The notes under the pieces: model-generated
Databases searched by the model: none
Seen by the model: the letters and a program-made list of their open reading frames with translations, nothing else
Told to the model about the DNA's origin: nothing
Position numbers and translations under genes: made by a program
Shown here: positions 17,245 through 26,357 of the stretch, in pieces
Position numbering within the stretch: the stretch's first letter is position 1
How the letters are laid out: each line of letters opens with the position of its first letter
Assembly: GCA_023393635.1 (NCBI GenBank)
Contig: JAEWKT010000031.1
Coordinates: 5,076 to 69,075 of the forward strand
DNA from: Pseudomonadota bacterium
GTDB lineage: Bacteria > Pseudomonadota > Gammaproteobacteria > Pseudomonadales > Moraxellaceae
Direction of reading: 5' to 3'
Length of the DNA stretch: 64,000 nucleotides

Positions 17245-18075
17245 GTGAAAACATTGAGTTTAGATTTGCAATCCCAGTTTCAGGGATCAGTATTGAAGCA
17301 ATTAAAAAATAAAGCGCAGCTTCCAGCACGTCAGCTAAAGCGCGTGACAGGCTTGATTAAAATTATTAATGAAGGGTTCTGGCTGGCTTATCGTGGTGGT
17401 GCATTTCGTACCCCCAATCAGTTAGAACATACTCGTCTGGTGCGCTATTTCTGCCGCCAGTTGTGCCATGTGATGAATCTGCAAGTAACAGTTCATGCGC
17501 CTGTGCCAAAGCAACATGCTTTATGGGTGGGTAACCATGTGTCATGGCTGGATATTGGTGTTATTGGCTCACAAGCCCGAATCTTCTTTTTGGCCAAAGC
17601 AGAAGTTCAGCACTGGCCTATATTTGGCAAGCTGGCTCAAGCGGGCGGTACCTTATTTATTCAGCGTGGCTCAGGTGATTCGGTCGTGGTAAAACAGCAA
17701 ATTACTGGGTTTTTAAATCAAAAAATCCCTATTTTATTTTTTCCTGAAGCCACCACCACCGATGGCCGCGTGGTGAAGCGCTTACATGGCAAGCTGCTAT
17801 CTTCTGCCATAGACACGCAAACCCCTATCCAGCCTGTGGTGCTGTGCTATGTGAACAGTCAGGGTCAACTTGATAAAGTGGTGCCTTACATCAATGAACA
17901 AAGTTTTTTAGAAAATTTTATGAATGTGCTAAAACTTGAAAAAATTCAGGCACATTTATTACCCTTAGAAGCAATTTCACCCATCGGGCATGATATTGAT
18001 TCACTCACGCAACTGCTGCATGAGCGAATGAGTGCGGGCTTGGCAGCACTACAGCAAAAAGTACTTGGCACTTGA
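17245..18075 (+). CDS. PlsC-family 1-acylglycerol-3-phosphate O-acyltransferase-like protein
   Basis: A 276-residue lyso-lipid acyltransferase. Motif I is NHVSWLD, an exact H-x4-D; motif II has GGTLFIQRGS; motif III is FPEATTTDG, with Ala in place of the usual Gly of FPEGTTT. It acylates a lysophosphatidate- or lyso-ornithine-lipid-like acceptor at the inner membrane. The start is uncertain: the GTG at 17245 has no clear ribosome site, an in-frame TAG sits just before it, and the first candidate ATG lies well inside. It ends 6 bases before the convergent phospholipase D-type gene, so both flanking genes concern phospholipids. Confidence 0.82.
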   Translation: MKTLSLDLQSQFQGSVLKQLKNKAQLPARQLKRVTGLIKIINEGFWLAYRGGAFRTPNQLEHTRLVRYFCRQLCHVMNLQVTVHAPVPKQHALWVGNHVSWLDIGVIGSQARIFFLAKAEVQHWPIFGKLAQAGGTLFIQRGSGDSVVVKQQITGFLNQKIPILFFPEATTTDGRVVKRLHGKLLSSAIDTQTPIQPVVLCYVNSQGQLDKVVPYINEQSFLENFMNVLKLEKIQAHLLPLEAISPIGHDIDSLTQLLHERMSAGLAALQQKVLGT

Positions 18076-18080
18076 TGGAA

Positions 18081-19709
18081 TCACATAAATCCATCAAGTG
18101 GCAGGGTGGCAATCATTTTTAAGCCAAATTTGGTGATGGGCTTAATATTGGGTTCGCGGGTATGGATTTTAATGCCATTTGCAGTTTTTTCTTCCCAGAT
18201 CATCTTGCCATTTTTGTCTAGTTTCACCCGATAGGCAATATTTAAAATACTGTTATCCAAGTCTTTTGATACCTGTTTGGCCAGAGTAGGGCTATCCAGA
18301 ATTACGCCAATTTCAGTGTTGAGGTTGGCAGAGCGCGGATCAAAATTAAACGAGCCGATAAAGGCTTGCTGGCGGTCAAACAGCATCATTTTTGCATGCA
18401 GGCTGGCATCGCTACTGTCACCAATGCCTGAGCTTTTGCTGCCTGAACCACTCGTTGGACTGCCTCCTAAGGTGCGAATACGATCCTTTCTAAAATAACG
18501 CCGCTGTACTTTGGTCAGTTGCGGTAAAAACTCATACAGCTCTACGCCATTTTTGAGCAGCTCCTCACGGCGCTTGGCATAAAACGCATGCACAATGCCC
18601 ACATCGTTTGCAGCATAAGAATTGGTGAGCACACGAACACGAACACCGCTTTGCTTTAATTTAATTAAGGCTTCTGTGCCGACATCAGCAGGTACAAAAT
18701 AGGCAGAAATAATATCAAGCTGCTTTTGGGGCTCGCCAACCAGACGTTTAAGCTGAAAGGTAAGATGCTCTTTGGGGTCAGAATCTTTATCAATCTTTTC
18801 TGGTGAATCTTGCACCAGATGCGCTGTGACCCAGTCCAGGTCGGGTGTTTTATTCAGCCAGTTATTAAATTCAATCTGTTGTTTGGCCAGATCCAGATAA
18901 TTTTGTGCAGGAATGGTGGCACGATAATCTGCCAGCTGCCGTCTTAGTTGAGCCAAAGTTAGCTGATGATCGCTGGTTTTAATCATTTGGGTGGCAGGGT
19001 AGGCCATTTGATAGTTCCAGTAATCATCAAATGACTGTGCCACCTCAGGCACTACTTTGCCCACCATTAATACATCAATATCTGAAAACTGAAAACTCTC
19101 ACCAGCGTCATAATACTGATTGCTGATATTGCGGCCACCAATGAGTGCAACCTGCGAGTCGGCTATAAAGGTCTTGTTATGCATGCGCCGATTATTTCTT
19201 TTTAAATCGAGGACATAATTTAAGGCGCGCCAGTTGCGGTAGACAAATGGATTAAATAAACGCACTTCAATATTAGGATGCTGGCTAAGTGCCTGTAAGC
19301 TGGCATCAAGGTCGTCAGTATTATTATCATCAAGCAGCAAACGTACTCGCACCCCACGGTCTGCGGCATGCAATAAGGCTTCAAGGGTCAGGGCGCCTAC
19401 TTTGTCGTTATGCCAGATGTAGTACTGTAAATCTAGGCTCTTTTCGGCTTTTTGAATCAAAATCAGGCGGGCTGCAATAGCACCAATAGGGTCAATCAGC
19501 ATTTGATAGCCTGTTAACTCAGGATGCTGCGCCTTGTAGGGACTTAATAATTTGCCTAATCCTGTATCCTCAGTGTTAACAATATAGTAGCTATTTTGCA
19601 CAGCCATGCGTTTGGGTAAATGCTGGCAGGCGTTTAGAGAAAAGCCAAGACAAAGTATTAAAGTAAGTTTAAGCCACTGCTGTATGATGTAAGACACCTG
19701 ACTTGGCAT
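18081..19709 (-). CDS. clsC: Phospholipase D-family lipoprotein, cardiolipin synthase C-like
   Basis: A 542-residue member of the PLD superfamily with two HKD motifs: HNKTFIAD (His177, Lys179, Asp184) followed by GGRNI, and HAKMMLFD (His438, Lys440, Asp445) followed by GSFNFDPRSANLNTE. ClsC makes cardiolipin from phosphatidylglycerol and phosphatidylethanolamine. The N-terminus has a lipobox, LNAC with Cys28, so it should be a lipoprotein, unlike cytoplasmic ClsB. In E. coli clsC partners with ymdB; no such gene is here. It converges on the PlsC-type gene. A nuclease or other PLD activity is less likely. Confidence 0.85.
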   Translation of the reverse strand: MPSQVSYIIQQWLKLTLILCLGFSLNACQHLPKRMAVQNSYYIVNTEDTGLGKLLSPYKAQHPELTGYQMLIDPIGAIAARLILIQKAEKSLDLQYYIWHNDKVGALTLEALLHAADRGVRVRLLLDDNNTDDLDASLQALSQHPNIEVRLFNPFVYRNWRALNYVLDLKRNNRRMHNKTFIADSQVALIGGRNISNQYYDAGESFQFSDIDVLMVGKVVPEVAQSFDDYWNYQMAYPATQMIKTSDHQLTLAQLRRQLADYRATIPAQNYLDLAKQQIEFNNWLNKTPDLDWVTAHLVQDSPEKIDKDSDPKEHLTFQLKRLVGEPQKQLDIISAYFVPADVGTEALIKLKQSGVRVRVLTNSYAANDVGIVHAFYAKRREELLKNGVELYEFLPQLTKVQRRYFRKDRIRTLGGSPTSGSGSKSSGIGDSSDASLHAKMMLFDRQQAFIGSFNFDPRSANLNTEIGVILDSPTLAKQVSKDLDNSILNIAYRVKLDKNGKMIWEEKTANGIKIHTREPNIKPITKFGLKMIATLPLDGFM

Positions 19710-19901
19710 AAAGGCTATCCTGATTATGGCTAAATATCAAAAAAGGTAGGTAAGTGATTGTCACATAATCAATAAAGAGTTTGCGAAATGCTTACATAGT
19801 ATCATCTGCACTTTATTAAAATAAGTGTAAATCAGGTATGTTTTAATAAATATAATTGATGAGTTGCTGGAGTATTTTTTTAAGAGCCAATTGGAGACAC
19901 A

Positions 19902-20912
19902 ATGCCTGATAACGCAACGGTTCAGTGGGTATTTAACTTAGTTTTTTTGCTGCTTACAGGTTTTGCTGTACTCCGCGCTATCTATGGTTGCCATCATTCA
20001 GTCACGGTAGATCGTTATAAGACTTTTCTTTTGCTCTTTGTTTATTACGGTTTGTATCTGGTGGTGCCGCTATTTCCCTGGGTATTATGGCAATGGTCAG
20101 TGGGGTTGCAGAACACCTGGGAGGCCATGCCGCTAAGCTTAATTTGCCTGTTTTTATTATATGCACGTTTTATTGAACCAAGCATATTGGTGGTTAAGCA
20201 TACGTCCATTCAGTTGCATGCAGACAAGCCTTTAAACCAGCCATTAAAAATAGCCTTGTTGGCTGACCTGCATGTTGGGCTGTTTTCTGGCAGAACACGT
20301 CAACTTAAAAAGATGGTCGATTTTGTGAATGCTGAGCAACCTGACCTGATTGTTTTTTCAGGGGACTGGACTTACGAGCCTAATGATCATTTAAAGCGTG
20401 ATTTAAGCGTGTTATCAGGATTTATTGCGCCTGCATATTCTGTGCCTGGCAACCATGACGAACAAATTCCAGGGCCACCTATTCAGCAGATATTGGCTGA
20501 GGCACTGCATTATGCCGATGTTATCAATATTGAAGGTAAAATAATTGAGCTAGAGGAAGTACGCTTAATTGGCATTGGTGACTTATGGGCAGGTAAGGCA
20601 GATATGCAGGTCATGCTTGAATTACCACAAGATAAGCCATGGATTGTGGTGGCCCATAACCCCGATACCGTAGCGCAAATGCCAGATTTGAAATATCGGC
20701 CACTCATGCTGTCAGGACACACGCATGGGGGCCAATTGGAGCTGCCTTGGGTTACCGATTATGTAATGCGCCGCGTATCCCTGCTGGGCTTTAAAAAAGG
20801 CTTATACCAAACCAGTAATGCGCAAGTTTATGTCACGCTTGGCACTGGCCTGGTGGGAGTTCCCTTACGTTTCCGCGCGCCACCTACTATTGATATCTTG
20901 CATATTCATTAA
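19902..20912 (+). CDS. Membrane-anchored metallophosphoesterase (YkuE-like)
   Basis: A 336-residue protein with three or four N-terminal membrane segments (to residue ~95) followed by a calcineurin-type phosphoesterase. The metal motifs are all present: LADLHVGLF, SGDWTYE, GNHDEQ, VVAHNPD and SGHTHGGQ. The domain resembles Bacillus YkuE and related cell-envelope phosphoesterases. It is monocistronic and convergent with the diguanylate cyclase gene. Substrate unknown; a lipid or envelope phosphodiester is plausible from the anchoring. Confidence 0.85.
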   Translation: MPDNATVQWVFNLVFLLLTGFAVLRAIYGCHHSVTVDRYKTFLLLFVYYGLYLVVPLFPWVLWQWSVGLQNTWEAMPLSLICLFLLYARFIEPSILVVKHTSIQLHADKPLNQPLKIALLADLHVGLFSGRTRQLKKMVDFVNAEQPDLIVFSGDWTYEPNDHLKRDLSVLSGFIAPAYSVPGNHDEQIPGPPIQQILAEALHYADVINIEGKIIELEEVRLIGIGDLWAGKADMQVMLELPQDKPWIVVAHNPDTVAQMPDLKYRPLMLSGHTHGGQLELPWVTDYVMRRVSLLGFKKGLYQTSNAQVYVTLGTGLVGVPLRFRAPPTIDILHIH

Positions 20913-20959
20913 CGCAATACACAGCACATCCGCGGCTTAAGTCAGATAAAAATGCCTGA

Positions 20960-22486
20960 TTACGCACTGACCACGCGGTTACGGCCGTCTGCTTTGGCTT
21001 GATATAATGCTTTATCTGCCTGGGCAATTAAGTCTTGCACATTTGCTTGATTGCTATAAGCTGCAACCCCAACACTAACAGTCACAGGTCGTTGAGGCCA
21101 TGGATGTTGCGCAATTTCGTCACAAATACGCTGTGCAATCGGTAGAGTATCTTGCAGGCTGGAATTTGGCAGAATGACAATAAATTCTTCACCACCATAG
21201 CGACTGGCAAAGTCAGTACTACGCACTGCCTTGGCAAGCAACTGGCCGACCTGAAGCAGCACTTCATCTCCAGTTTGATGGCCAAAATCATCGTTAAAGC
21301 GTTTAAAGTGGTCGACATCCACCATCATAATGCTTAAGGGTGTGGCATAGCGTAAGGTATGTTGCCACTCTGTCGCGATGCGCTGCTCAAAAGCACGGCG
21401 ATTGGGTAAGTTAGTGAGGCTATCGGTAAGGCTGATTGCTTCTAACTCTTGCGTTAGTTGTTGTAACTCCTGAGTGCGCTGAGCGACCTTTTTTTCAAGT
21501 TTAATATTGCTTAGCTCCAGGGCATGTTGGGCACGTTGCCTAAGCAGTTCCTGCCCATGCTGTCCCCGTGCTTGCCAAATAATGAGGGTAGACGATAAGA
21601 ACAGGGTGAAAAATATCAGCATTGAGGTCTCAAACTGATTGTTATACCAGCCCATTGCATTACCTTGGCGTCCTAACCAACCGAGCGCAATAAAAATCGT
21701 AATGAGGGCGGGAAGTAAACCGCGTGCCATACGGCTACCCAGTGTTCTACCCACAAATAAGCGCATAAAGCCACGCTCAGCATGAATAAAAAGCAAGCAC
21801 ACACTCAGCCCGATAAAGAAAACGGCGGACACAGGCGACAACGGGTTATAAAAGCCTAAATTAGATAAATCATGCACACCATAAGTGTAGCCAATCAACA
21901 CCATAATTGAGGTAATAATAACGGGAATTAGCAAGAGGCGCGCAAAGTTTAAAATATGGTAATTACGATAGGTGAGCAGAAAAATACAGCCACTAATTAA
22001 AATCCAGTGGATTGTAGATAATGGCGACATACGACTGGTAAATACTGAGATGGGTAAAGTCGAATTCTGGCGTAGCTCTGAACGTATAAATAAATCATCA
22101 AGGTAAGGCAGTTCAATATCAGTGATATATTCATACAGGGTCAGGCTACCCAATAAAAATATCAGCAATGCAATACAACGCTGAATAACCCGATAAATTG
22201 GTTTTTTAGTTAAAAATAAATAAAGTGCAATATTAGCGAGCAACACGCTTACCGCCGTATTGGCTTTCATTGAAATAGCAGTAGGAAACAGCCACAACAA
22301 AAATTTAGGCTCAAATAACCAGCCGTACAGTATACTTCCTGCCGCCACACTCATTATGAGAATACAGGTTTTTAACAACCAGATCCGCTGCTGAATAAAG
22401 AAAGTGTTTTTAGTGCGCGCTGATATATGTATCAATAAGAGAGTCCTAATCTTAATAGATAGTAGTGATGCGGCAAGTTTGTCCAC
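20960..22486 (-). CDS. Membrane diguanylate cyclase (GGDEF domain)
   Basis: Makes cyclic-di-GMP from two GTP. The N-terminal ~310 residues hold about eight membrane helices of an uncharacterised sensor type, then a coiled-coil linker (ELSNIKLEKKVAQRTQELQQ) and a GGDEF domain with SLTDSLTNLPNRRAFEQ, DVDHFKRFND and the active-site loop RYGGEEF. The catalytic signature is intact, so it should be active. I see no RxxD inhibitory site at the expected place (FASRYGGEEF). The start is doubtful: the GTG at 22486 has no ribosome site and lies inside a repeated sequence, so the true start may be downstream. Confidence 0.85.
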   Translation of the reverse strand: MDKLAASLLSIKIRTLLLIHISARTKNTFFIQQRIWLLKTCILIMSVAAGSILYGWLFEPKFLLWLFPTAISMKANTAVSVLLANIALYLFLTKKPIYRVIQRCIALLIFLLGSLTLYEYITDIELPYLDDLFIRSELRQNSTLPISVFTSRMSPLSTIHWILISGCIFLLTYRNYHILNFARLLLIPVIITSIMVLIGYTYGVHDLSNLGFYNPLSPVSAVFFIGLSVCLLFIHAERGFMRLFVGRTLGSRMARGLLPALITIFIALGWLGRQGNAMGWYNNQFETSMLIFFTLFLSSTLIIWQARGQHGQELLRQRAQHALELSNIKLEKKVAQRTQELQQLTQELEAISLTDSLTNLPNRRAFEQRIATEWQHTLRYATPLSIMMVDVDHFKRFNDDFGHQTGDEVLLQVGQLLAKAVRSTDFASRYGGEEFIVILPNSSLQDTLPIAQRICDEIAQHPWPQRPVTVSVGVAAYSNQANVQDLIAQADKALYQAKADGRNRVVSA

Positions 22487-22531
22487 TTTTATTTTTGGCT
22501 AGTGCTGTCCACTTTAACTACTAGCCAAAAA
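22481..22531. repeat. 12-bp inverted repeat overlapping a duplicated GTCCACTTT motif
   Basis: TTTTTGGCTAGT (22492-22503) is exactly complementary to ACTAGCCAAAAA (22520-22531). GTCCACTTT occurs just before the left arm (22481-22489) and again inside the loop (22507-22515). The structure lies between the MFS gene and the diguanylate cyclase gene. The A/T flanks are in the wrong order for a classical terminator. It may be a remnant of an insertion-sequence end. Confidence 0.45.
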
Positions 22532-22539
22532 TAGACCGA

Positions 22540-23847
22540 TCACTTTACTGCTGTTAATTGCTGCCCTTTGGTTTCATGGGTAAATAGTATTGCCAGCAAG
22601 GTAATCATGGCGGCAATGGATAAATAATAACCGACTGAACTCAAACCATAATTTTTGGCCAGTGACATGGCAATATAAGGGGCAAGGGATGCGCCAAAAA
22701 TCCCAGCCATATTAAAGGTGAGCGAGGCACCTGTATAACGCACGTTGGTTGGAAATAATTCTGACAAAATTGTGCCAAGCGGCCCATAGGTCATTCCCAT
22801 TAAGCCTAAGCCAATACTTAAAAATAATAATACGCTGGCATCGGTGCCGCCATTGAGTAAAGGTGCCATACACATGCCAAATATGGCGATGGCAAGCGTA
22901 ATTAAACCCAAAGTAAGCCTGCGTCCATAACGGTCTGCCAGTAGTGCAGAAACAGGAATGCAAATCGCAAAAAAGAAAATAGCAATGAGCTGCAAAATTA
23001 AAAAATGCTCACGACTATAACCCAGCGCAGTGGTGCCCCAAGTCAGTGAAAATACTGTGACTAAATAGAACAGCACAAAAGTTGCCAGTGCAATACAAGT
23101 ACCAAAAAATAGCATTTTGCCGTGTTGCTTAAATACGGTAAACATGGGAACTTTGACTTGCTCTTGCTTATCAATGGTGGCTTGAAAAACGGGCGTTTCA
23201 TGAATTTTTAAACGGATATATAAGCCAATGATCACCAATACTGCACTGGCCAAAAATGGAATGCGCCAGCCCCATGCAAAAAAATCAGCTTCAGATAAAA
23301 ACTCACCCAACAGTAAAAAAGCACCGCCTGCCATTAAAAAGCCAATGGGCGCACCCAGTTGTGGAAACATGCCATACCAGGCGCGCTTACCCTCGGGCGC
23401 ATTTTCGGTAGCAAGCAACACGGCACCGCCCCATTCACCACCCAAACCAAGGCCTTGTCCAAAGCGGCAAAGCGCCAGTAATAAAGGTGCAGCAACGCCA
23501 ATTTGCGCATAAGTAGGCAATAAACCAATCGCAACCGTTGAAACGCCCATGGTGAGTAAGGCCGCTACTAGTGTCACCTTGCGCCCGATGCGATCACCAA
23601 AATGACCAAACACGGCAGAACCAATGGGACGTGCAAAAAATGCAATAGCAAACGTGGCTAGTGACTGCAAAATAGCCGTGCTTGCATCACTGGATGGAAA
23701 AAATAGCTGCGGAAAAACCAGAACGGCTGCCGTGGCATAAATATAAAAGTCAAAAAATTCAATCGTGGTGCCCGCTAAGCTGGCAAGCAATATACGTGCT
23801 GTTGAATTGGTTGCCGTTGGATTCGCCACAGTGGCATTACTCATCAT
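22540..23847 (-). CDS. MFS transporter, metabolite:H+ symporter (MHS) type
   Basis: A 435-residue, 12-TM major facilitator of the MHS group, which imports organic acids and related solutes (ProP, ShiA and KgtP are members). Group features are GTTIEFFDFYIYATAAVLVFP in helix 1, FFARPIGSAVFGHFGDRIGRKVTL between helices 2 and 3, the GGEWGGAVLLATENAP block, and SELFPTNVRYTGASLTFNMAG in the second half. It lacks the long ProP coiled-coil tail, so osmolyte import is less likely than carboxylate import. Substrate cannot be told. Monocistronic. Confidence 0.87.
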   Translation of the reverse strand: MMSNATVANPTATNSTARILLASLAGTTIEFFDFYIYATAAVLVFPQLFFPSSDASTAILQSLATFAIAFFARPIGSAVFGHFGDRIGRKVTLVAALLTMGVSTVAIGLLPTYAQIGVAAPLLLALCRFGQGLGLGGEWGGAVLLATENAPEGKRAWYGMFPQLGAPIGFLMAGGAFLLLGEFLSEADFFAWGWRIPFLASAVLVIIGLYIRLKIHETPVFQATIDKQEQVKVPMFTVFKQHGKMLFFGTCIALATFVLFYLVTVFSLTWGTTALGYSREHFLILQLIAIFFFAICIPVSALLADRYGRRLTLGLITLAIAIFGMCMAPLLNGGTDASVLLFLSIGLGLMGMTYGPLGTILSELFPTNVRYTGASLTFNMAGIFGASLAPYIAMSLAKNYGLSSVGYYLSIAAMITLLAILFTHETKGQQLTAVK

Positions 23848-23949
23848 TTTTCCAAAATAGTGATTAAAACAAGTGCTTCATTGCAACAGAATAGTGCCAT
23901 TAGCGAGGCTTAAAAACCAGTATAGTCCGACAGAAGTTTTATTAAACTG

Positions 23950-24600
23950 TTAAGGCAGCACATAATAGTAAATGGCCCAGCAATGACAAGCCGCACCGAT
24001 TAACACAAATAAATGCCAGATAGCATGGGTATATGGATAGTTTTTGGCGGCATAAAAAACAGTGCCTAAGGTATAGCTGACACCACCTGCTACGAGCCAA
24101 AAAAATCCTGCCCGTGGCAGGGCAGCATAAATATCGGGTATGACCAGTAGTGCCAACCAACCCATGATTAAATAAGCCGCCAGCGATACCTTGGCAAAGC
24201 GGTGAATAAAAAATAGCTTAAATAACACCCCTAAGGCAGCCAGGCCCCATAATAGCCAAAGTAACCATTGTGCTTTTGAACCATGAAGGCTAATCATTAA
24301 AAAAGGCGTATAAGTGCCTGCAATTAATAAGTAAATAGCACTGTGATCAAGTTGTTTTAAAAAGATGCGTATGCGGGGTAATTCAATACTGTGATACAGC
24401 GTTGAGGCCAAAAAAAGCACCACCATACTCATGCTATAAACCACCAAACCCAACATTTGCGCGGTGCTTAAGCTGCCCAAGCCTTTGTTAATTAAAAATA
24501 GCGCGGCAATTAAAGCCAATAATGCGCCCAGGCCATGCGTGAGTGCGTTAATTCGTTCTTCTTTGCTGTTAAAGCTGAGATGGTTGTGGGGAGTAGACAT
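23950..24600 (-). CDS. Haemolysin III / PAQR-family membrane protein
   Basis: A 216-residue seven-TM protein of the HlyIII/YqfA (PAQR-like) family. Diagnostic stretches are ERINALTHGLGALLALIA at the N-terminus, STLYHSIELPRIRIFLKQLDHSAIYLLIAGTYTPF with the conserved Ser/His/Asp zinc-site pattern, and HAIWHLFVLIGAACHCWAIYYY at the end with two further His. Despite the name, most bacterial members are not proven haemolysins; eukaryotic relatives are ceramidase-like receptors. Monocistronic, flanked by the MFS gene and the divergent methyltransferase gene. Confidence 0.9.
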   Translation of the reverse strand: MSTPHNHLSFNSKEERINALTHGLGALLALIAALFLINKGLGSLSTAQMLGLVVYSMSMVVLFLASTLYHSIELPRIRIFLKQLDHSAIYLLIAGTYTPFLMISLHGSKAQWLLWLLWGLAALGVLFKLFFIHRFAKVSLAAYLIMGWLALLVIPDIYAALPRAGFFWLVAGGVSYTLGTVFYAAKNYPYTHAIWHLFVLIGAACHCWAIYYYVLP

Positions 24601-24780
24601 AGAAAACTATAATTATTTACATGTTATTCAGCTAATCTAGCATAAATTTTAAACAAGGTTAGCAATCAGTTTTAAAATGCGTTGTCAGTTAGGCGGCTTA
24701 ACGTCTTTTAACACTGGCTGCTATGACATTGCTTGCTTTATGATACAAGTTATCAATCCTATGTGTATTTGAGTTAGTTT

Positions 24781-25161
24781 ATGCCTGAGCCAACCGCAGC
24801 TGTATCATTGTCCACGCCATTTGAACAGCTACAAGCTATTATTGCCAACAGTTTTAATCAGGCACAGCTTGAAAAAATGGTACTAAGCAAATACAAAGGC
24901 AATACGTCAGGCTTGGAAAAAATTCAGATCCGATTAGTGGATATTAAGCAGCAGCCTATGCTGTGTTTTGTGTATAAATATCAGACCAAAGACAGCACTA
25001 AAAATTATAATCTGCCTGATGCCCTGACTGAAATAGCCGCACAGTTAGATGCAGGGTTTAAGCATTTGCATGTCAATACCAATACCCATGATTACCAGCT
25101 AATGGTGAGTAAAAAAACAAAGTCGTGCTGGCACAACAGCAAACTGTACAGCAAAAAATAA
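24781..25161 (+). pseudogene. N-terminal part of a frameshifted SAM methyltransferase
   Basis: This 126-residue reading frame contains the N-terminal domain of a methyltransferase of the Methyltransf_32 kind (LEKIQIRLVDIKQQPMLCFVYKYQTKDSTKNYN, then LDAGFKHLHVNTNTHDYQLMVSKK). After the A7 run at 25111-25117 its frame ends in unrelated codons (KSCWHNSKLYSKK), while the expected continuation runs in the -1 frame into the next entry. One extra A, or a -1 slip, would join them into one protein of about 423 residues. The gene may be inactive, read by slippage, or affected by a sequencing error in the homopolymer. Confidence 0.75.
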
Positions 25162-26051
25162 CAGCGCAAGTTGAGCATGATGTTAAGCATGATCAGGCTA
25201 TAAAAGCACCTGCGTCAGTGGCGGCAACACATAATCGAACAACGCATAACCGAATCAAGCATCGTTATATTGAGCAAAGCAGGCCTTTTTTACAGCAACT
25301 TGGTGTGACTGATGCGCAAGGACAAATTATTCCTGCCATGTCGCGCAAGTGGAAACAGATCAATAAATTTTTAGAAATTTTTGCAGGGGCTTTGCAGCAC
25401 GCGCAGCTTGAAAACCAGCAAAGCCTGTCTGTGGTGGATTTTGGCTCAGGTAAAGGCTATTTAACCTTTGCAGTGCATGATTTTATCACACAGCAATTGC
25501 ATCAACAGGCCAATGTGACGGGCGTTGAATTACGCAATGAGCTGGTTGAGTTTTGTAATCAAGTGGGGCAGCGTATTGATGCACAGGGCATCACATTTTA
25601 TCAAGGCGATGTACGCAGTTTTACGCCACCGCATGTAGATGTCATGATTGCCTTGCATGCCTGCGATATTGCTACCGACTATGCGCTGCACACGGGTATT
25701 CGCTTAAATGCAGCAGTAATTATGTGCGCGCCCTGTTGTCATAAGGAAATAAGACCGCAACTAAAGATGCCTGCGCTATTAAAACCAATGCTGCAATATG
25801 GCGTGCATTTGGGTCAACAAGCCGAGATGCTGACTGACAGTATGCGTGCTTTATTGCTGGAGGCACATGGCTATGACACCAAAGTTTTTGAGTTTGTATC
25901 ATTAGAGCACACCAGCAAAAATAAAATGATTCTGGCCATCAAAAAACCAGCCAACCCGCGCAAGCAAGCTGAAATAATGCAAAAAGTGCAAGAATTAAAA
26001 GCATTTTATGGCATTGATGAGCAATGTTTAGAGACTTTATTGCAATCCTGA
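25125..26051 (+). CDS. SAM-dependent methyltransferase, C-terminal part of the frameshifted gene
   Basis: This 308-residue frame carries the catalytic domain. KHRYIEQSRPFLQQLGVTDAQGQIIPAMSRKWKQINKFLEI is the family's linker block. SAM motif I is VVDFGSGKGYLTFAV, followed by GVELRNELVEFCN; the CAPCCHKEI block is the expected Cys-rich region. The nominal GTG start at 25125 lies inside the preceding frame with no ribosome site, so this is most likely the rear of one gene with 24781-25161. The catalytic domain is complete and could act alone if translated. Substrate unknown. A hairpin terminator candidate lies 37 bases after the stop. Confidence 0.8.
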   Translation: MLAQQQTVQQKITAQVEHDVKHDQAIKAPASVAATHNRTTHNRIKHRYIEQSRPFLQQLGVTDAQGQIIPAMSRKWKQINKFLEIFAGALQHAQLENQQSLSVVDFGSGKGYLTFAVHDFITQQLHQQANVTGVELRNELVEFCNQVGQRIDAQGITFYQGDVRSFTPPHVDVMIALHACDIATDYALHTGIRLNAAVIMCAPCCHKEIRPQLKMPALLKPMLQYGVHLGQQAEMLTDSMRALLLEAHGYDTKVFEFVSLEHTSKNKMILAIKKPANPRKQAEIMQKVQELKAFYGIDEQCLETLLQS

Positions 26052-26087
26052 ATTCAGCCAAAAAGAGCACCCATACGGTAAGTGAGT

Positions 26088-26111
26088 AAAAGCAGTTTTA
26101 AAACCGCTTTT
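26088..26111 (+). terminator. Hairpin terminator candidate after the methyltransferase gene
   Basis: AAAAGC-A-GTTTTAAAAC-C-GCTTTT forms a stem with one A/C mismatch and a TTAA loop, ending in four T. It lies in the correct place, but the T-run is short and weak. Confidence 0.45.
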
Positions 26112-26225
26112 AATGATCCATGCAGATGAACAGTCACCACTTAGCCATGGCATTTACTAACTGAAAAAATCTAATCTAAAAAATTCTCAGCGTCACTTTT
26201 ATGCAGGCTTTAGATAGACTATTTA

Positions 26226-26357
26226 TTAATGCGTTGAAAGGTAAAAAAACGTCATAAATATGGTGGCAAACACAAGGCCAATTAAGCCTAGACCATATAC
26301 ATATTTCAGGGGCAGCTCGTCTTGAGGCGCGGGCGGTTTAACTGGTTGCTGCGACAT
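26226..26357 (-). CDS. Small 43-residue single-pass membrane protein
   Basis: A short frame not otherwise annotated: ATG at 26355-26357, TAA at 26226-26228. The first 18 residues are hydrophilic and proline-rich (SQQPVKPPAPQDELPLK). They are followed by one membrane helix (about 20 residues, from YVYGLGLIGLVFATIF) and a short aromatic tail ending in YLSTH. The positive charge just before the helix and the clean hydrophobic stretch argue for a real gene; the ribosome site (GGGT about 8 bases upstream) is weak. I do not recognise a family. It stands alone between the methyltransferase and the MFS exporter genes. Confidence 0.6.
   Translation of the reverse strand: MSQQPVKPPAPQDELPLKYVYGLGLIGLVFATIFMTFFYLSTH

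Noticed and set aside
25111..25118. Canonical programmed -1 frameshift site (A-AAA-AAC) in the methyltransferase gene
   Set aside because: The seven-base string is present, but the zero reading frame divides it AAA AAA ACA, so tandem slippage is out of register. No strong downstream hairpin is evident.
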